DNA from: Xanthomonas albilineans
GTDB taxonomy: Bacteria > Pseudomonadota > Gammaproteobacteria > Xanthomonadales > Xanthomonadaceae
DNA length: 64,000 nt
Assembly (NCBI RefSeq): GCF_002939705.1
Contig: NZ_MDCB01000006.1
Location: 8,487 to 72,486, forward strand
Direction of reading: 5' to 3'
Below the pieces are notes generated by a model. The model was not told the DNA's origin. It saw only the letters and a program-made list of their open reading frames with translations, and searched no databases. The translations under genes were made by a program, and so were the position numbers. Position 1 is the first letter of the stretch. Each line of letters opens with the position of its first letter. This document shows, one piece after another, positions 23,012-32,543 of this stretch.

Positions 23012-23884
23012 ATGAAAGAGCAGCCCCGTTCCTCCCTACCCGGCATCCCGATGATCGCAGGCATCGTCGCGGTGTTACTGATGAGCGCCGGCACGCTCGT
23101 CGCGACAGCCGCACTGCGGCCATCCGCCATGCCGCTCACCTTGCTGTGCATCCTGCCGATCCTAAGCATCGGCGTGTTCCTGTTGGCCGGCCTGTACACC
23201 CTGGAACCAAATCAGGCCGCCGTGCTGAGCCTGTTCGGCAAGTACATCGGCACCGTCAAAGACGCCGGTCTGCGCTGGAACACGCCCTTCTACAACAAAC
23301 GCAAGATCAGCCAACGCGCGCGCAATTTCGAAAGCGGCCGGCTCAAGGTCAACGAACTGGACGGCAGCCCGATCGAAATCGGTGCGGTGATCGTGTGGCA
23401 GGTGATGGACGCCGCCGAAGCGGTCTACAACGTCGACGACTACGAGCGTTTCGTACACATCCAATCCGAGGCGGCGCTGCGTGCGATGGCCACCAGCTAT
23501 CCCTACGATCAGCACGAAGACGGGCAGATCTCGCTGCGCAGCCATCCCAACGAAATCAGCGAGCAGCTCAAGCGTCACCTCGACGAGCGCCTGACCCAGG
23601 CTGGGGTGGACGTGATCGAAGCGCGCATCAGCCACCTTGCCTACGCACCGGAAATCGCCCATGCGATGCTGCAACGACAGCAGGCCAACGCGGTGATCGC
23701 CGCACGCACCCGCATCGTCGCCGGGGCGGTGGGCATGGTCGAGATGGCGCTGGCCGAATTGCATAAAAACGGCGTGGTGGAACTGGACACCGAACGCAAA
23801 GCGCACATGGTCAGTAACCTGCTGACTGTGCTGTGTTCGGATCGCGGTACCCAGCCGATCGTCAACACCGGTTCGCTGTACTGA
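23012..23884 (+). CDS. SPFH (stomatin/prohibitin/flotillin) domain membrane protein
   Basis: A 290-residue protein with two N-terminal membrane helices (about residues 15-35 and 42-62), followed by an SPFH/Band 7 domain. It is typical in [23 protein letters not shown] and [28 protein letters not shown]. Such proteins form oligomeric membrane scaffolds and control proteases or microdomains. An AAGGA lies 10 bp before the ATG. A 43-codon membrane-peptide gene and a PH-domain membrane protein follow closely, and I take the three as one operon. Confidence 0.88.
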   Translation: MKEQPRSSLPGIPMIAGIVAVLLMSAGTLVATAALRPSAMPLTLLCILPILSIGVFLLAGLYTLEPNQAAVLSLFGKYIGTVKDAGLRWNTPFYNKRKISQRARNFESGRLKVNELDGSPIEIGAVIVWQVMDAAEAVYNVDDYERFVHIQSEAALRAMATSYPYDQHEDGQISLRSHPNEISEQLKRHLDERLTQAGVDVIEARISHLAYAPEIAHAMLQRQQANAVIAARTRIVAGAVGMVEMALAELHKNGVVELDTERKAHMVSNLLTVLCSDRGTQPIVNTGSLY

Positions 23885-23891
23885 CGCACCG

Positions 23892-24023
23892 ATGGCGATG
23901 CATGCTGCGTTCGCACCATTGGCATTGGCACTCTCCGGCGTGCCTGCCCTGGTCCTTGCCGCCTGGGTCGGTGGCACCGCATGGGGCCACGCCTTATCCG
24001 CCACATCCGGAGCATCGCGATGA
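23892..24023 (+). CDS. Predicted small membrane protein, 43 residues
   Basis: A short reading frame starting [18 protein letters not shown] continues as a single hydrophobic segment (about residues 6-33) and ends [11 protein letters not shown]. It starts 7 bp after the SPFH stop. Its stop overlaps the ATG of the next gene in an ATGA arrangement, the typical sign of translational coupling. No homologue is recognised, and the Shine-Dalgarno sequence is weak. In related genomes this position is often taken by a different small protein gene. It could instead be a leader that only couples translation. Confidence 0.5.
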   Translation: MAMHAAFAPLALALSGVPALVLAAWVGGTAWGHALSATSGASR

Positions 24024-24607
24024 ACCAGCATTTGTCTCCCGTGCAGGAACGATGCTATCCCGTCATCCCACCGCACCCGCTCGGTCTGGTGGTGTGGCTG
24101 TGGCTGCCGCTGTTCGCCGTAACCGCAATCACCAGCGTGGCCGCACTGCATGAACAGCATCCCGCCACCATCCTGCCTTGCATCGGCCTGGTGGCGCTGA
24201 TCGGGGTCGGCGCCAGCATCGCCTTCACCCAACGACGCGTGCATCTACGCGGCAACGTGCTGCAGGTGCGCGCGACCTTCCTCAGCCGACGCGTCCCGGT
24301 CGCGTCCATGCGTCCGAACGATGCACGCATCATCGCGCTATCCGAACACAACGGATTCAAACCCACCTTCAAGACACTGGGCTTCGGCTATCCCGGTTTC
24401 CACGCCGGCTACTACCGGACTCGCGACAGCCATAAAGCGTTCTGCCTGATCACCGCCGACCGTATACTGGCCATCCCACTGCAAGACGGACGCTGGCTGC
24501 TACTCAGCGTCGAACAACCACGGCAACTGCTGCAGGATCTACAAGCCGCTGCGACAGCGCAAGCCAGCGTCAATGGGGCAAGCAACAGTCGCCACGTGTG
24601 CCGCTGA
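24020..24607 (+). CDS. Membrane protein with a bacterial PH-like domain
   Basis: A 195-residue protein with two N-terminal membrane helices (about residues 20-40 and 50-68). A soluble domain follows, with features of bacterial PH-like folds: [26 protein letters not shown], then a Gly/Tyr-rich loop ([16 protein letters not shown]) and [26 protein letters not shown]. The start [12 protein letters not shown] overlaps the stop of the 43-residue frame. Probably works with the upstream SPFH protein at the inner membrane; function unknown. Confidence 0.75.
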   Translation: MNQHLSPVQERCYPVIPPHPLGLVVWLWLPLFAVTAITSVAALHEQHPATILPCIGLVALIGVGASIAFTQRRVHLRGNVLQVRATFLSRRVPVASMRPNDARIIALSEHNGFKPTFKTLGFGYPGFHAGYYRTRDSHKAFCLITADRILAIPLQDGRWLLLSVEQPRQLLQDLQAAATAQASVNGASNSRHVCR

Positions 24608-24708
24608 GTGCGCCACGGCAACCGCGACGACCGACAACACCGAACCATCGGCACCCCATCCCCGCGCGCCAACTGGCCCTGCGCACGACTTGGCTCTACT
24701 CTGTGCCG

Positions 24709-25521
24709 ATGCGCGCCATGCCTCCCCTATTGCTCAACACCGACGCCATCGAACTGCTGCCGGCCGCGCTGCTGCGCGCGCGCGGCAACGCCGATGCGCG
24801 CCAGCTCGCACAGGCGATCTGGCTGCTGCGACGCAAGCGCGACGGTCGCTATCTGGCGACGGCAACCGCACATGGGCTACGGGCGCTGGTGCCACGATTG
24901 ATGCACGAGCCAGGCATCGAAGCGGCACTGGACCGTCTCGATGCGCTGCCCGCACACTACAAGCGGATACCAACCGATACCGCATGGCTGCCGCTGACCG
25001 CGCTGCAACAGCGTCTGGCCGGACTTGGCCTGAAGGCCGAGGACTATGCCCAGCGCACCGGGCTGACACTGCAACCGGAACCGAGCAGCCTGCACGCCGC
25101 TGGCCGCGACCGCTATGCGCGACCACTCTGGCTGAGCGCGGGTGCCGCACGCGCGTGGCGGGCGCTGCGCCACGCCGCCACACGCGATGGCGTCGTGCTG
25201 GAGGCGATTTCCGGCTACCGCAGTCACGACTACCAACTCGGCATCTTCGCGCGCAAGGCCGCACGTGGACTGAGTCTGGCGCAGATCCTCGCGGTCAACG
25301 CCGCTCCCGGTTTCAGCGAACACCACAGCGGCCATGCGCTGGACATCGGCACACCGGGCGAACCGCCGGCAGAGGAAAGCTTCGAACGCACCCACGCCTT
25401 CGCCTGGCTGCGCACGCACGCCAGCAGCTTCGGCTACCGAATGAGTTATCCGCGCGATAATCCGCATGGCATCGTCTACGAACCCTGGCATTGGTGCTGG
25501 CAGGACACCTCATCAGCCTGA
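24709..25521 (+). CDS. VanY-like D-alanyl-D-alanine carboxypeptidase
   Basis: A 270-residue peptidase of the M15B/VanY family, which trims the terminal D-Ala from peptidoglycan stem peptides. The zinc site is visible as SEHHSGHALDIG (the family SxHxxGxAxD motif) and the later EPWHW. The family's SGYRSHDYQ precedes it. No signal peptide or lipobox is found at the start used here (MRAMPPLLLN), so export is unclear. The gene is not clearly in an operon. Confidence 0.85.
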   Translation: MRAMPPLLLNTDAIELLPAALLRARGNADARQLAQAIWLLRRKRDGRYLATATAHGLRALVPRLMHEPGIEAALDRLDALPAHYKRIPTDTAWLPLTALQQRLAGLGLKAEDYAQRTGLTLQPEPSSLHAAGRDRYARPLWLSAGAARAWRALRHAATRDGVVLEAISGYRSHDYQLGIFARKAARGLSLAQILAVNAAPGFSEHHSGHALDIGTPGEPPAEESFERTHAFAWLRTHASSFGYRMSYPRDNPHGIVYEPWHWCWQDTSSA

Positions 25522-25928
25522 GCGACCGCACGGCACGTGCGCGACGCAACGGACACTGACGGCAGTCGCACCGCACCATGGCTGGCCCGCCATACCGCCG
25601 CGCCAATGGCACGACCGCTAATTCCGCACGTTGCCAGACAACGGCAAGCGCGGACACTCAACACGTTGCGCCGCCCCTCCAAATCGCCGACGACACCGAC
25701 CCGGCTGGCGCACCTCGCCGAGGAATGACCACAACACCACTGCGGCACTCTCAGCGCAGTGCGCGACAGCTTCCAGCACCACCGTGACTTGCAGCAAGCG
25801 CGGCACTTCACATTCTCGCAACGGTCACGGTTGAACCACGAGCTGCTGCTCGCAGGCGCTCCGCCACAGCAGTGATCGCACCACGTTCCTCAGGCAAGCA
25901 CCGACGCCATGCCACGGTCCGGGACACC
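25522..25928. other. 407-bp gap without a recognisable gene
   Basis: The stretch between the VanY-like gene and the DUF423 gene (convergent) has several overlapping open frames on both strands. None has a family resemblance, a Shine-Dalgarno sequence or sensible amino-acid use. No hairpin with a T-run, repeat or promoter was seen. It may be the remains of a decayed gene. Confidence 0.5.
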
Positions 25929-26300
25929 TCAGCGCCGCAATGCATCCATCGCCCACAGCAGCCAGCCCAACATCAGGGTGACGCCACCGATTGGTGCCAG
26001 CCGCGTCGGCCATTGCGCCAGTGCATTGCCGGCCAGACTACCCGAGAACAGCAAGGTTCCCAGCAGCAACAGGCATAACGCGACATGCGCAAGCATCCGT
26101 TCGTTGCGGCGGCCAAGCGCCGCCAACGCCAGCCCATGACCGAAGGCATACAACGCCGCCGTCTGCAGATGCGATTGCGCCAGCGGCACAAGGGCCGCAT
26201 GTGCGGCGTAAGCGGACAGGCCGATGGCAACGGCTGCCAACAGCGCGCCGATGCTGGATAGCCAGGATGGCCCACGCGAGCGGCGATCGAAAGTCAGCAT
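25929..26300 (-). CDS. DUF423 inner-membrane protein
   Basis: A 123-residue protein with four hydrophobic helices. The DUF423 (YgdD-like) signatures are visible: a small-residue first helix, then LQTAALYAFGHGLALAAL, FSGSLAGNAL and LAPIGGVTLMLGWLLWA. A GGAGGAG lies close upstream of the ATG. Its function in bacteria is unknown. It follows the SRPBCC gene on the same strand after about 100 bp that include a stable hairpin. Confidence 0.85.
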   Translation of the reverse strand: MLTFDRRSRGPSWLSSIGALLAAVAIGLSAYAAHAALVPLAQSHLQTAALYAFGHGLALAALGRRNERMLAHVALCLLLLGTLLFSGSLAGNALAQWPTRLAPIGGVTLMLGWLLWAMDALRR

Positions 26301-26350
26301 TTACATTCTCCTCCGGGGTAGAGCAACCATTTGCAACACCCCATAAACAG

Positions 26351-26375
26351 AACGCGCCGCAAGATGCGGCGCGTT
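26351..26375 (-). terminator. Hairpin after the SRPBCC/GyrI-like gene
   Basis: An 11-bp perfect stem, AACGCGCCGCA with TGCGGCGCGTT, closes a 3-nt loop just after the stop of the upstream minus-strand gene. The following minus-strand bases (CTGTTTATGG) are only modestly T-rich, so termination may be partial. Confidence 0.55.
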
Positions 26376-26405
26376 CCGGGTTCACTCATTGCATCCGTTC
26401 AGGAC

Positions 26406-27590
26406 TTACTTGATCGCCCAATAGATGTCGTAACTGCCATCCGGCGTAAACGCCTTATCAACGCCACCCTTCCAGGCTTCGTATGGACGGTCGGTCACCT
26501 CGTAACCGCTGGTCGCGGCCCAGGCACGGACCGCATTACGCGCCGTATCCAGACCGGCCATGTGGCCGACATAGCTGGCGAACGCCGAGCGGTGCGCTTC
26601 GGTGCGCGTATAGGTCACCGGAGCCCCCTGCGGGATGGTCACCTTCAGCGGCTCGCCTACCGCGGCGACCGGGGTCGCATCGACCGGCGCAGCCGGCGCG
26701 TCGTCTTTCTTCGCGTCGTCTTTCTTTTTATCTCCAGACTTCTTGTCTTCGGACTTGTCGGACTTGGCCGCGCCGCCAGCACGCTTGCGCACCGGTTGGG
26801 CAACGTCAAAGGCGTACTTGTCGGAACCGAAATCGGTGGTGACGATGCGCAACGGACCCGCCGCTTCCAGGCCATTGGCCTCCATCACGCGCTTGATCCA
26901 CTCCTGGTTGTCCTTGATCGACTTCTTGATGGAGTCGTTATCGCGGTCGATGTTGCCCGCGTTGACCACCAGCAGATCCTCGGCGGGAACGTCGACGACC
27001 TTAAGATCCGTCAGAGGAGTATCTTCGGACCGGTAGTCCACGTTCGGCACGCTGGCCAGGACGTTGGTCAGACGCGACAGACCCAGCTTGATATCGTCAC
27101 CGACGTGACGACTCACGTACAGACCGGCGTAACGGCCCAGCAGGTCCCAGCCGTAACGCACCGAGTAGTCCTGGGTAATCTTCACGTTACGGCCGTTCTT
27201 GCCGGTCGATTCCAGCTTGAAGGTCGTGGTCTTGTCCTTGCCCTTGGTCTCGTCTTCGATGGCGATGACGACGTCCTTATCCTTCTCGGTCGAGGTGATG
27301 ACCCAGCTTCCCTTGCCGATGTACCCCTCCTTGGAGGTGTAATCCAGACGCGCACCGACGCCCGCTTCCGGGCCGGAAAGCTTCAGATCGACGTGGGGGT
27401 CACGCAGCACCAGAGGATTCCAGTCCTTGAACCGCCGCAGACTGTTCAAGGTGTCATAGACAATGGTCATGCGCCGATTGGTCTCGACGCTTTCGGACAT
27501 GTGACGCTCCGAAGGCAACACCAAGCCAAGGATAACAAACAGGCCAGCCACGATCCCCAGGGCGATCAGGAATTCGATAATACGGGTCAT
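26406..27590 (-). CDS. Membrane-anchored SRPBCC/GyrI-like domain protein
   Basis: A 394-residue protein with one N-terminal membrane helix (IIEFLIALGIVAGLFVILGLV). Residues 30-170 look like an SRPBCC (polyketide cyclase) fold, with TLNSLRRFKDWNPLVLRDP and the Gly-rich YTSKEGYIGKGSW. After about residue 190 comes a second, GyrI/effector-binding-like part. It is interrupted by a long charged linker of Lys/Asp/Ser (KSDKSEDKKSGDKKKDD) and Ala/Pro-rich sequence at about 270-315. The soluble part probably faces the periplasm. The ligand is unknown. The 392-bp stretch upstream shows nothing clear. Confidence 0.75.
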   Translation of the reverse strand: MTRIIEFLIALGIVAGLFVILGLVLPSERHMSESVETNRRMTIVYDTLNSLRRFKDWNPLVLRDPHVDLKLSGPEAGVGARLDYTSKEGYIGKGSWVITSTEKDKDVVIAIEDETKGKDKTTTFKLESTGKNGRNVKITQDYSVRYGWDLLGRYAGLYVSRHVGDDIKLGLSRLTNVLASVPNVDYRSEDTPLTDLKVVDVPAEDLLVVNAGNIDRDNDSIKKSIKDNQEWIKRVMEANGLEAAGPLRIVTTDFGSDKYAFDVAQPVRKRAGGAAKSDKSEDKKSGDKKKDDAKKDDAPAAPVDATPVAAVGEPLKVTIPQGAPVTYTRTEAHRSAFASYVGHMAGLDTARNAVRAWAATSGYEVTDRPYEAWKGGVDKAFTPDGSYDIYWAIK

Positions 27591-27982
27591 TCAGCAGGTC
27601 TCCGGGGCCGATCCCACGGCCGGGTTGATGAAGCGAAGCCCTTATCCTAGCAGGCTTCGCTCCCCCCGTGGTCAGCCCATCACGGAATGACACGCCATCC
27701 ACTGCCACTGCCGCCCCGGCGCTCGCACGCAGCGGCACGCATGGCACTGGCACGCACGACCAGACCATTGCAACCGACACAGCGCCGGACAGTGACGCGC
27801 AACGGCACGTAAGCCAACGTCTGACAACGTGGCCGCATGACGCAGTACCAACAAGACCACCGCTCCCGCGACAGACCAATCCACTGAGCAAGGACTGAAG
27901 GCGGCAGCGTGAACACACCCTGCCGCCCCACCTGAACCCCGCATATCGGCACCGGACGGAGCGATCGCGCCGCAGGATCTGC
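27591..27982. other. 392-bp gap without a recognisable gene
   Basis: This lies upstream of the SRPBCC gene and downstream of the response regulator gene. Open frames here have poor composition and no family likeness. It should hold the promoter of the SRPBCC gene, but I could not pick convincing -35/-10 hexamers. Confidence 0.45.
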
Positions 27983-28624
27983 TCAGACCAACTGCAACTC
28001 GAACGCTTTCAGCACAGCCCGAGTGCGATCGCGCACGCCGAGCTTGGAGAGAATGTTGGAGACATGGTTTTTGATCGTTCCCTCGGCCACGCCCAACGAG
28101 TTGGCGATCTCCTTGTTGGAAAATCCGCTGGCCATCAACCGCAGGATCTCGGTCTCACGGTCGGTCAGTGGATCCGGACGATCCAGGCTGACGAAATCGT
28201 TGCGCATTTGCTCCAAGCCAGACAGCAGGCGCTGGGTCACCACCGGCTGCACCAACGATCCGCCCGCGGCCACGGTGCGGATCGCGCCGACCAGCTGCTC
28301 CAGAGATACATCCTTGAGCAGGTAGCCCTTGGCACCGGCCTTCAGCCCAGCCAGCACCAACTGATCGTCGTCAAAGGTGGTCAAAATGATGGTCGGCGGC
28401 AGCGCCGCGGCGCGCGACAGCAACTGCAACGCCTCCAGCCCGGACATCGCCGGCATCCGCATATCCATCAGCACCACATCGGGACTGACCTGCGGAATCA
28501 GATCCACCGCCTGGCGACCGTCGCAAGCCTCGGCCACAACCTCAATGCCGCCATCGAGGGCTAGCAGCGAGCGAATGCCCTGCCGTACAAGAGTTTGGTC
28601 ATCAACCAGACACACACGAATCAT
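27983..28624 (-). CDS. NarL/LuxR-type response regulator
   Basis: A 213-residue regulator with an N-terminal receiver domain (DD at residues 8-9, phospho-acceptor Asp54 in VVLMDMRMP, Lys in YLLKDVS) and a C-terminal LuxR HTH (LTDRETEILRLMASGFSNKEIA, then GTIKNHVSNILSKLGV). The start ATG overlaps the stop of the histidine kinase gene (TGATG), so kinase and regulator are translationally coupled. A GTG one codon earlier is possible. Targets are unknown. Confidence 0.93.
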   Translation of the reverse strand: MIRVCLVDDQTLVRQGIRSLLALDGGIEVVAEACDGRQAVDLIPQVSPDVVLMDMRMPAMSGLEALQLLSRAAALPPTIILTTFDDDQLVLAGLKAGAKGYLLKDVSLEQLVGAIRTVAAGGSLVQPVVTQRLLSGLEQMRNDFVSLDRPDPLTDRETEILRLMASGFSNKEIANSLGVAEGTIKNHVSNILSKLGVRDRTRAVLKAFELQLV

Positions 28625-29823
28625 CACAGCACTCCAGGGAGAACGACGGGCAACAGCAGCGCGAGCGTGACACCCACAGGAACCACGGCACGCAAGCGGA
28701 AACCCGCGCCCGACGACGCCTCGATCTCCAGGTCACCGCCGCACTGGCTCAAGCGCTCGCGCATGCCGCGCAAGCCGTTGCCGGGCAGCAAAGTCTGGCA
28801 ACCACGTCCGTCGTCGCAGGCCTGGATCACCACCTGCGGACCATCGCGACTCACACGGATCCACAGGTTTTTGGCCCACGCGTGACGTACCGCATTGGTG
28901 ATGATCTCCTGGGTACAACGCAACAAAACGTGCGCGCGCTCGGGATCCTCCACCGTCAGCGGCTCTTCCACGTGCAGGTGAATCTGTAGGTCCGGCACCC
29001 GCTCAGCCAACGGCCGCAAGGCTGCGGCCAGATCGATCGCACCGCTGTCGCGCAGTTGACTGACCGCCTCGCGCACGTCAGTCAACAACAGCTTGGCCAG
29101 GGTGTGCGCCTGCTGTACATGCTCCTGGGCACGCCCCTCGGTGATATGGCCGGCCACCTCCAGGTTCAGGCTCAGCGCGGTCAGGTGGTGCCCGAGCAGG
29201 TCGTGTAGTTCGCGGGAGATGCGGGTGCGCTCGTTGACCCGGGCGCTTTCGGCCAGCAGCGCGCGGGTCGCGCGCAGTTCGGCGTTGAGCTGACGCTGCT
29301 GCTCACGCGCCTCGGTCTGCTGCCGCGCGACCAGGCCAGTGACAAAAATGAACACACAAAAACCACCGTACAACAACGACTGCATCAGCGAGTCGAACAG
29401 CGGGAACTGCATGATCAGGTGGTACACCGGCAACACCGCCAACTGACTCAGCAACAGCCAGACCACGCCGATCCGCGTCGGCAGCATCCACGGGATCACC
29501 CCGGCGGTGACCATCATCATGATGCTGCCCAGGCCGGAACCATTGAAGTAGCTCACGGCGAGCGCGAAGCCGGTCAACAGCAGCAGGATCAACCGGTCGT
29601 ACCAGCGGCTGTACCCGCCGCTGCTCAGCCCACGGGTAAGCCAGAAATAGCTGATCCCAAACCCGAGGTAAGCTGCGAACACCCAGTGGACCTCGTGACC
29701 GGCCGGCTGGACCCCGTCTTCGATCGGCACCAGATAACTGTAGACCAGCGGCATGGCGATGATGGCCCAAGTGAACAGGCCGGCATAGCGCAGGACGCGG
29801 GTATGACTGAGGTTTCCCAACAT
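28624..29823 (-). CDS. HisKA_3-type (NarX/DesK class) sensor histidine kinase
   Basis: A 399-residue kinase with about five or six membrane helices in the first 165 residues and almost no periplasmic domain, like DesK-type sensors of the membrane state. A coiled-coil linker rich in Gln/Glu/Arg (residues 165-200) leads to the dimerisation helix with the phospho-acceptor His207 in ISRELHDLLGHHL. The HATPase domain has the N-box EIITNAVRHAWA and ACDDGRG and GLRGMRERL. It is co-transcribed with the NarL-type regulator. The signal is unknown. Confidence 0.92.
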   Translation of the reverse strand: MLGNLSHTRVLRYAGLFTWAIIAMPLVYSYLVPIEDGVQPAGHEVHWVFAAYLGFGISYFWLTRGLSSGGYSRWYDRLILLLLTGFALAVSYFNGSGLGSIMMMVTAGVIPWMLPTRIGVVWLLLSQLAVLPVYHLIMQFPLFDSLMQSLLYGGFCVFIFVTGLVARQQTEAREQQRQLNAELRATRALLAESARVNERTRISRELHDLLGHHLTALSLNLEVAGHITEGRAQEHVQQAHTLAKLLLTDVREAVSQLRDSGAIDLAAALRPLAERVPDLQIHLHVEEPLTVEDPERAHVLLRCTQEIITNAVRHAWAKNLWIRVSRDGPQVVIQACDDGRGCQTLLPGNGLRGMRERLSQCGGDLEIEASSGAGFRLRAVVPVGVTLALLLPVVLPGVL

Positions 29824-29964
29824 TTCCGCATCTTAGGAATGAACGGGGCACATTGCACTCCCACGGAAGTCATGCCCTCGCGGCTCGCCGCATCGGTTCG
29901 CGCGTGCGATACTCACGCGCCGGCAACCTGCACTGGCCGCCCGCGTATCCGCAACGGAGTCCCA

Positions 29965-30558
29965 ATGTCGATCGTCATCCGCGACGTGCGCGAGCACGAG
30001 CTCGATTCCGTCCTGGCCCTGAACAACAACGCCGGACTGGCGATTCTGCCGTTGGATTCGACCAAACTGCGTCACTTCTACGACACTGCCGAATACTTCC
30101 GCATCGCCGAGCGCGACGGCAATCTAGCCGGTTTTCTGGTCGGTTTCGGCAGCGATAGCGACCACGACAGCAGCAATTTCGCTTGGTTCCGCGAACGCTA
30201 TCCACAATTTTTCTATATCGACCGCATCGTGGTGGCCAGTCGCCGCCGCGGTGGCGGCGTCGGTCGTGCGTTCTATGCCGACGTACAGAGCTACGCCGAA
30301 TTGCGCTACCCGCAATTAGCGTGCGAGGTTTTCCTCGACCACGGCGCCGATGCGGCGCTGCTATTCCATGGCAGCTTCGGTTTCCGCGAAGTCGGCCAAA
30401 ACACCATGAACGAAGTGGAGGTGCGTACAAGCATGCTGTTGAAGGAGCTTTGCAGCTACACCTGGGTCCGCGAGACCTACGGCGAAACGCTGCCCGAACT
30501 GCCCTGGGCCGGCCACGCTCATCGCCTGCAGCGGGCACAACGCCCGACAGGAAGCTGA
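29965..30558 (+). CDS. GNAT-family N-acetyltransferase, first gene of the min operon
   Basis: A 197-residue GNAT protein. The acetyl-CoA binding loop is ASRRRGGGVGRAFYADV, preceded by the strand FYIDRIVV and followed by the CEVFLDHGADAALLFHGSFGFREVG segment typical of GNAT motif B. The substrate is unknown. Its stop is 2 bp before the GTG start of minC, so it belongs to the min operon, as in other xanthomonads. That raises the possibility of a link to cell-division control, which is only inference. Confidence 0.85.
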   Translation: MSIVIRDVREHELDSVLALNNNAGLAILPLDSTKLRHFYDTAEYFRIAERDGNLAGFLVGFGSDSDHDSSNFAWFRERYPQFFYIDRIVVASRRRGGGVGRAFYADVQSYAELRYPQLACEVFLDHGADAALLFHGSFGFREVGQNTMNEVEVRTSMLLKELCSYTWVRETYGETLPELPWAGHAHRLQRAQRPTGS

Positions 30559-30560
30559 GC

Positions 30561-31304
30561 GTGTCGTCGGTAAATCCGGATTTCGAGCAGGCCGGCGAAC
30601 TCAAGATCGGCCAGGTTGGCATCGCTAACCTGCGCGTGCGCACGTTGGACGTGGCACGGCTAAGCCAGGAAATGCGCGAACGCGTGCAGCGCGCGCCCAA
30701 ACTCTTCGGCCACGCCGCCGTCATCATCGATTTCGGCGGGCTGGCGCAGCCGCCGGACGTCGCCACCGCGCAAGCCCTGCTGGACGGGCTGCGCGAGGCC
30801 GGTGTGTTGCCGGTGGCGCTGGCCTACGGCACCCGCGAGATCGAAACGCTATCGGAGGCGCTAAGCCTGCCGCTGCTGGCCAAGTTCCGTGCGCAATACG
30901 AGCGCATCGATGGCGGTCCGCCGACCGCAGCCGCAGCGCCGGTCTCGCCGCCGCCCGCACCGGTAGCGCGACCACAACCAGGACGCATGCAGAAGACGGC
31001 CGTGCGTTCAGGCCAGCAACTCTATGCGGAGAATTGCGACCTAACCGTGATGGCGACGGTCGGCGCGGGCGCCGAAGTGATCTCCGACGGCAGCATCCAC
31101 ATCTATGGCAGCCTGCGCGGCCGCGCGCTGGCCGGCGCACAGGGCAACACCGACGCGCGGATCTTCTGCCGCGATTTCCGCGCCGAACTGGTCGCCATTG
31201 CGGGCAATTACAAGGTACTGGACGATGTTCCAAAGGAACTGCGCGGCAAAGCCGTGCAGATCTGGCTGGAGCAGGACGAAATCAAAATTGCCGCGCAAGA
31301 TTGA
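30561..31304 (+). CDS. minC: Septum-site inhibitor MinC
   Basis: Blocks FtsZ assembly away from mid-cell. The 247-residue protein has an N-terminal FtsZ-interacting domain (residues 1-105). A Pro/Ala-rich linker (APVSPPPAPVARPQP) leads to the C-terminal beta-helix that binds MinD, with VRSGQQLYAENCDLTVMATV and HIYGSLRGRALAGAQGN. The start codon is GTG, 2 bp after the GNAT stop. minD follows after 36 bp. Confidence 0.95.
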   Translation: MSSVNPDFEQAGELKIGQVGIANLRVRTLDVARLSQEMRERVQRAPKLFGHAAVIIDFGGLAQPPDVATAQALLDGLREAGVLPVALAYGTREIETLSEALSLPLLAKFRAQYERIDGGPPTAAAAPVSPPPAPVARPQPGRMQKTAVRSGQQLYAENCDLTVMATVGAGAEVISDGSIHIYGSLRGRALAGAQGNTDARIFCRDFRAELVAIAGNYKVLDDVPKELRGKAVQIWLEQDEIKIAAQD

Positions 31305-31340
31305 CGCGGCCCTACAACGAACATATCAGGAGACATTCCT

Positions 31341-32150
31341 TTGGCTGAAATTATCGTAGTCACCTCCGGCAAGGGCGGCGTCGGCAAGACCACCACCAGC
31401 GCAAGCCTGGCGTGCGGCTTGGCGCGGCGTGGCAAGAAAGTCGCCGTGATCGACTTCGACGTGGGCTTGCGCAACCTCGACCTGATCATGGGCTGCGAGC
31501 GTCGCGTGGTGTACGACTTCGTCAACGTGGTACACAACGAGGCCACGCTGAAGCAGGCGCTGATCAAGGACAAGCGCTTCGACAACTTGTTCGTACTGGC
31601 GGCTTCGCAAACCCGCGACAAGGATGCGCTGACCCAAGATGGCGTGGAGAAGGTGCTCAAGGACCTGGCTGCCGACGGCTTCGACTACATCGTCTGCGAC
31701 TCGCCCGCCGGCATCGAGAAAGGCGCGTTCTTGGCGATGTATTTCGCCGACCGCGCGGTGGTGGTGGTCAATCCGGAAGTGTCGTCGGTGCGCGACTCCG
31801 ACCGCATCCTCGGCCTGCTCGACTCCAAGACCCACAAGGCCGAGAACGGCAAGAGCCTGCCTGCGTTCCTGCTGTTGACCCGCTACAGCCCGGCACGGGT
31901 GGAAGGCGGGGAAATGCTCAGCATCACCGATGTGCAGGAAGTCCTCGGATTGAAGGCGATCGGCGTGATCCCCGAATCCGGCGACGTGCTCAACGCCTCC
32001 AACAAGGGCGAACCAGTGATCCTGGATGGCGAGTCCCCGGCTGGACAGGCCTACGACGATGCGGTCGCGCGGATTCTCGGCGAAGAACGTCCGATGCGTT
32101 TCATCTCTGTGGAGAAGAAGGGCTTCTTCAACAAGCTGTTCGGAGGGTGA
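31341..32150 (+). CDS. minD: Septum-site ATPase MinD
   Basis: Membrane-associated ATPase that recruits MinC and oscillates with MinE. The 269 residues have the deviant Walker [10 protein letters not shown] at residues 10-18, the Asp-rich switch [13 protein letters not shown], and the C-terminal amphipathic membrane-targeting helix ending [12 protein letters not shown]. The start codon is TTG, preceded by AGGAGA 7 bp upstream. minE begins 2 bp after the stop. Confidence 0.97.
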   Translation: MAEIIVVTSGKGGVGKTTTSASLACGLARRGKKVAVIDFDVGLRNLDLIMGCERRVVYDFVNVVHNEATLKQALIKDKRFDNLFVLAASQTRDKDALTQDGVEKVLKDLAADGFDYIVCDSPAGIEKGAFLAMYFADRAVVVVNPEVSSVRDSDRILGLLDSKTHKAENGKSLPAFLLLTRYSPARVEGGEMLSITDVQEVLGLKAIGVIPESGDVLNASNKGEPVILDGESPAGQAYDDAVARILGEERPMRFISVEKKGFFNKLFGG

Positions 32151-32152
32151 GC

Positions 32153-32410
32153 ATGGGACTACTCGATTTCCTCAAGGCCAAAAAGAACACCGCCGAGACC
32201 GCGAAGAACCGCCTACAGATCATCATCGCCCAGGAACGCAATCAGCGCGGCGGCCCGGACTATCTGCCGCTGTTGCAACGCGAGTTGCTGGAAGTGATCA
32301 AGAAATACGTGAACATCGACGCCGACGCGGTCAAAGTGGATCTGGTCAAAGACGGCGAACACGATGTCCTCGACATTTCCGTGGCCTTGCCGGAAGGGCC
32401 GACGCCCTGA
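32153..32410 (+). CDS. minE: Cell-division topological specificity factor MinE
   Basis: An 85-residue protein that stimulates MinD ATPase and drives pole-to-pole oscillation. The N-terminal membrane-targeting part is [20 protein letters not shown], followed by the anti-MinCD helix LQIIIAQER and the dimerisation domain [18 protein letters not shown]. It closes the GNAT-minCDE operon, with only a start-stop spacer to minD. Confidence 0.97.
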   Translation: MGLLDFLKAKKNTAETAKNRLQIIIAQERNQRGGPDYLPLLQRELLEVIKKYVNIDADAVKVDLVKDGEHDVLDISVALPEGPTP

Positions 32411-32543
32411 TCGGCACTGCGGCCGCGGCCATGTACACAGTCGCGGCACCGCGCGCAGCCTGCGTCTGCCGCGAGAGATGCTCCCTCTGCATCCGCGCTC
32501 CACGCCTGGCTTTCATACGTCCTTTTCTGCACGTCCACCGCCA

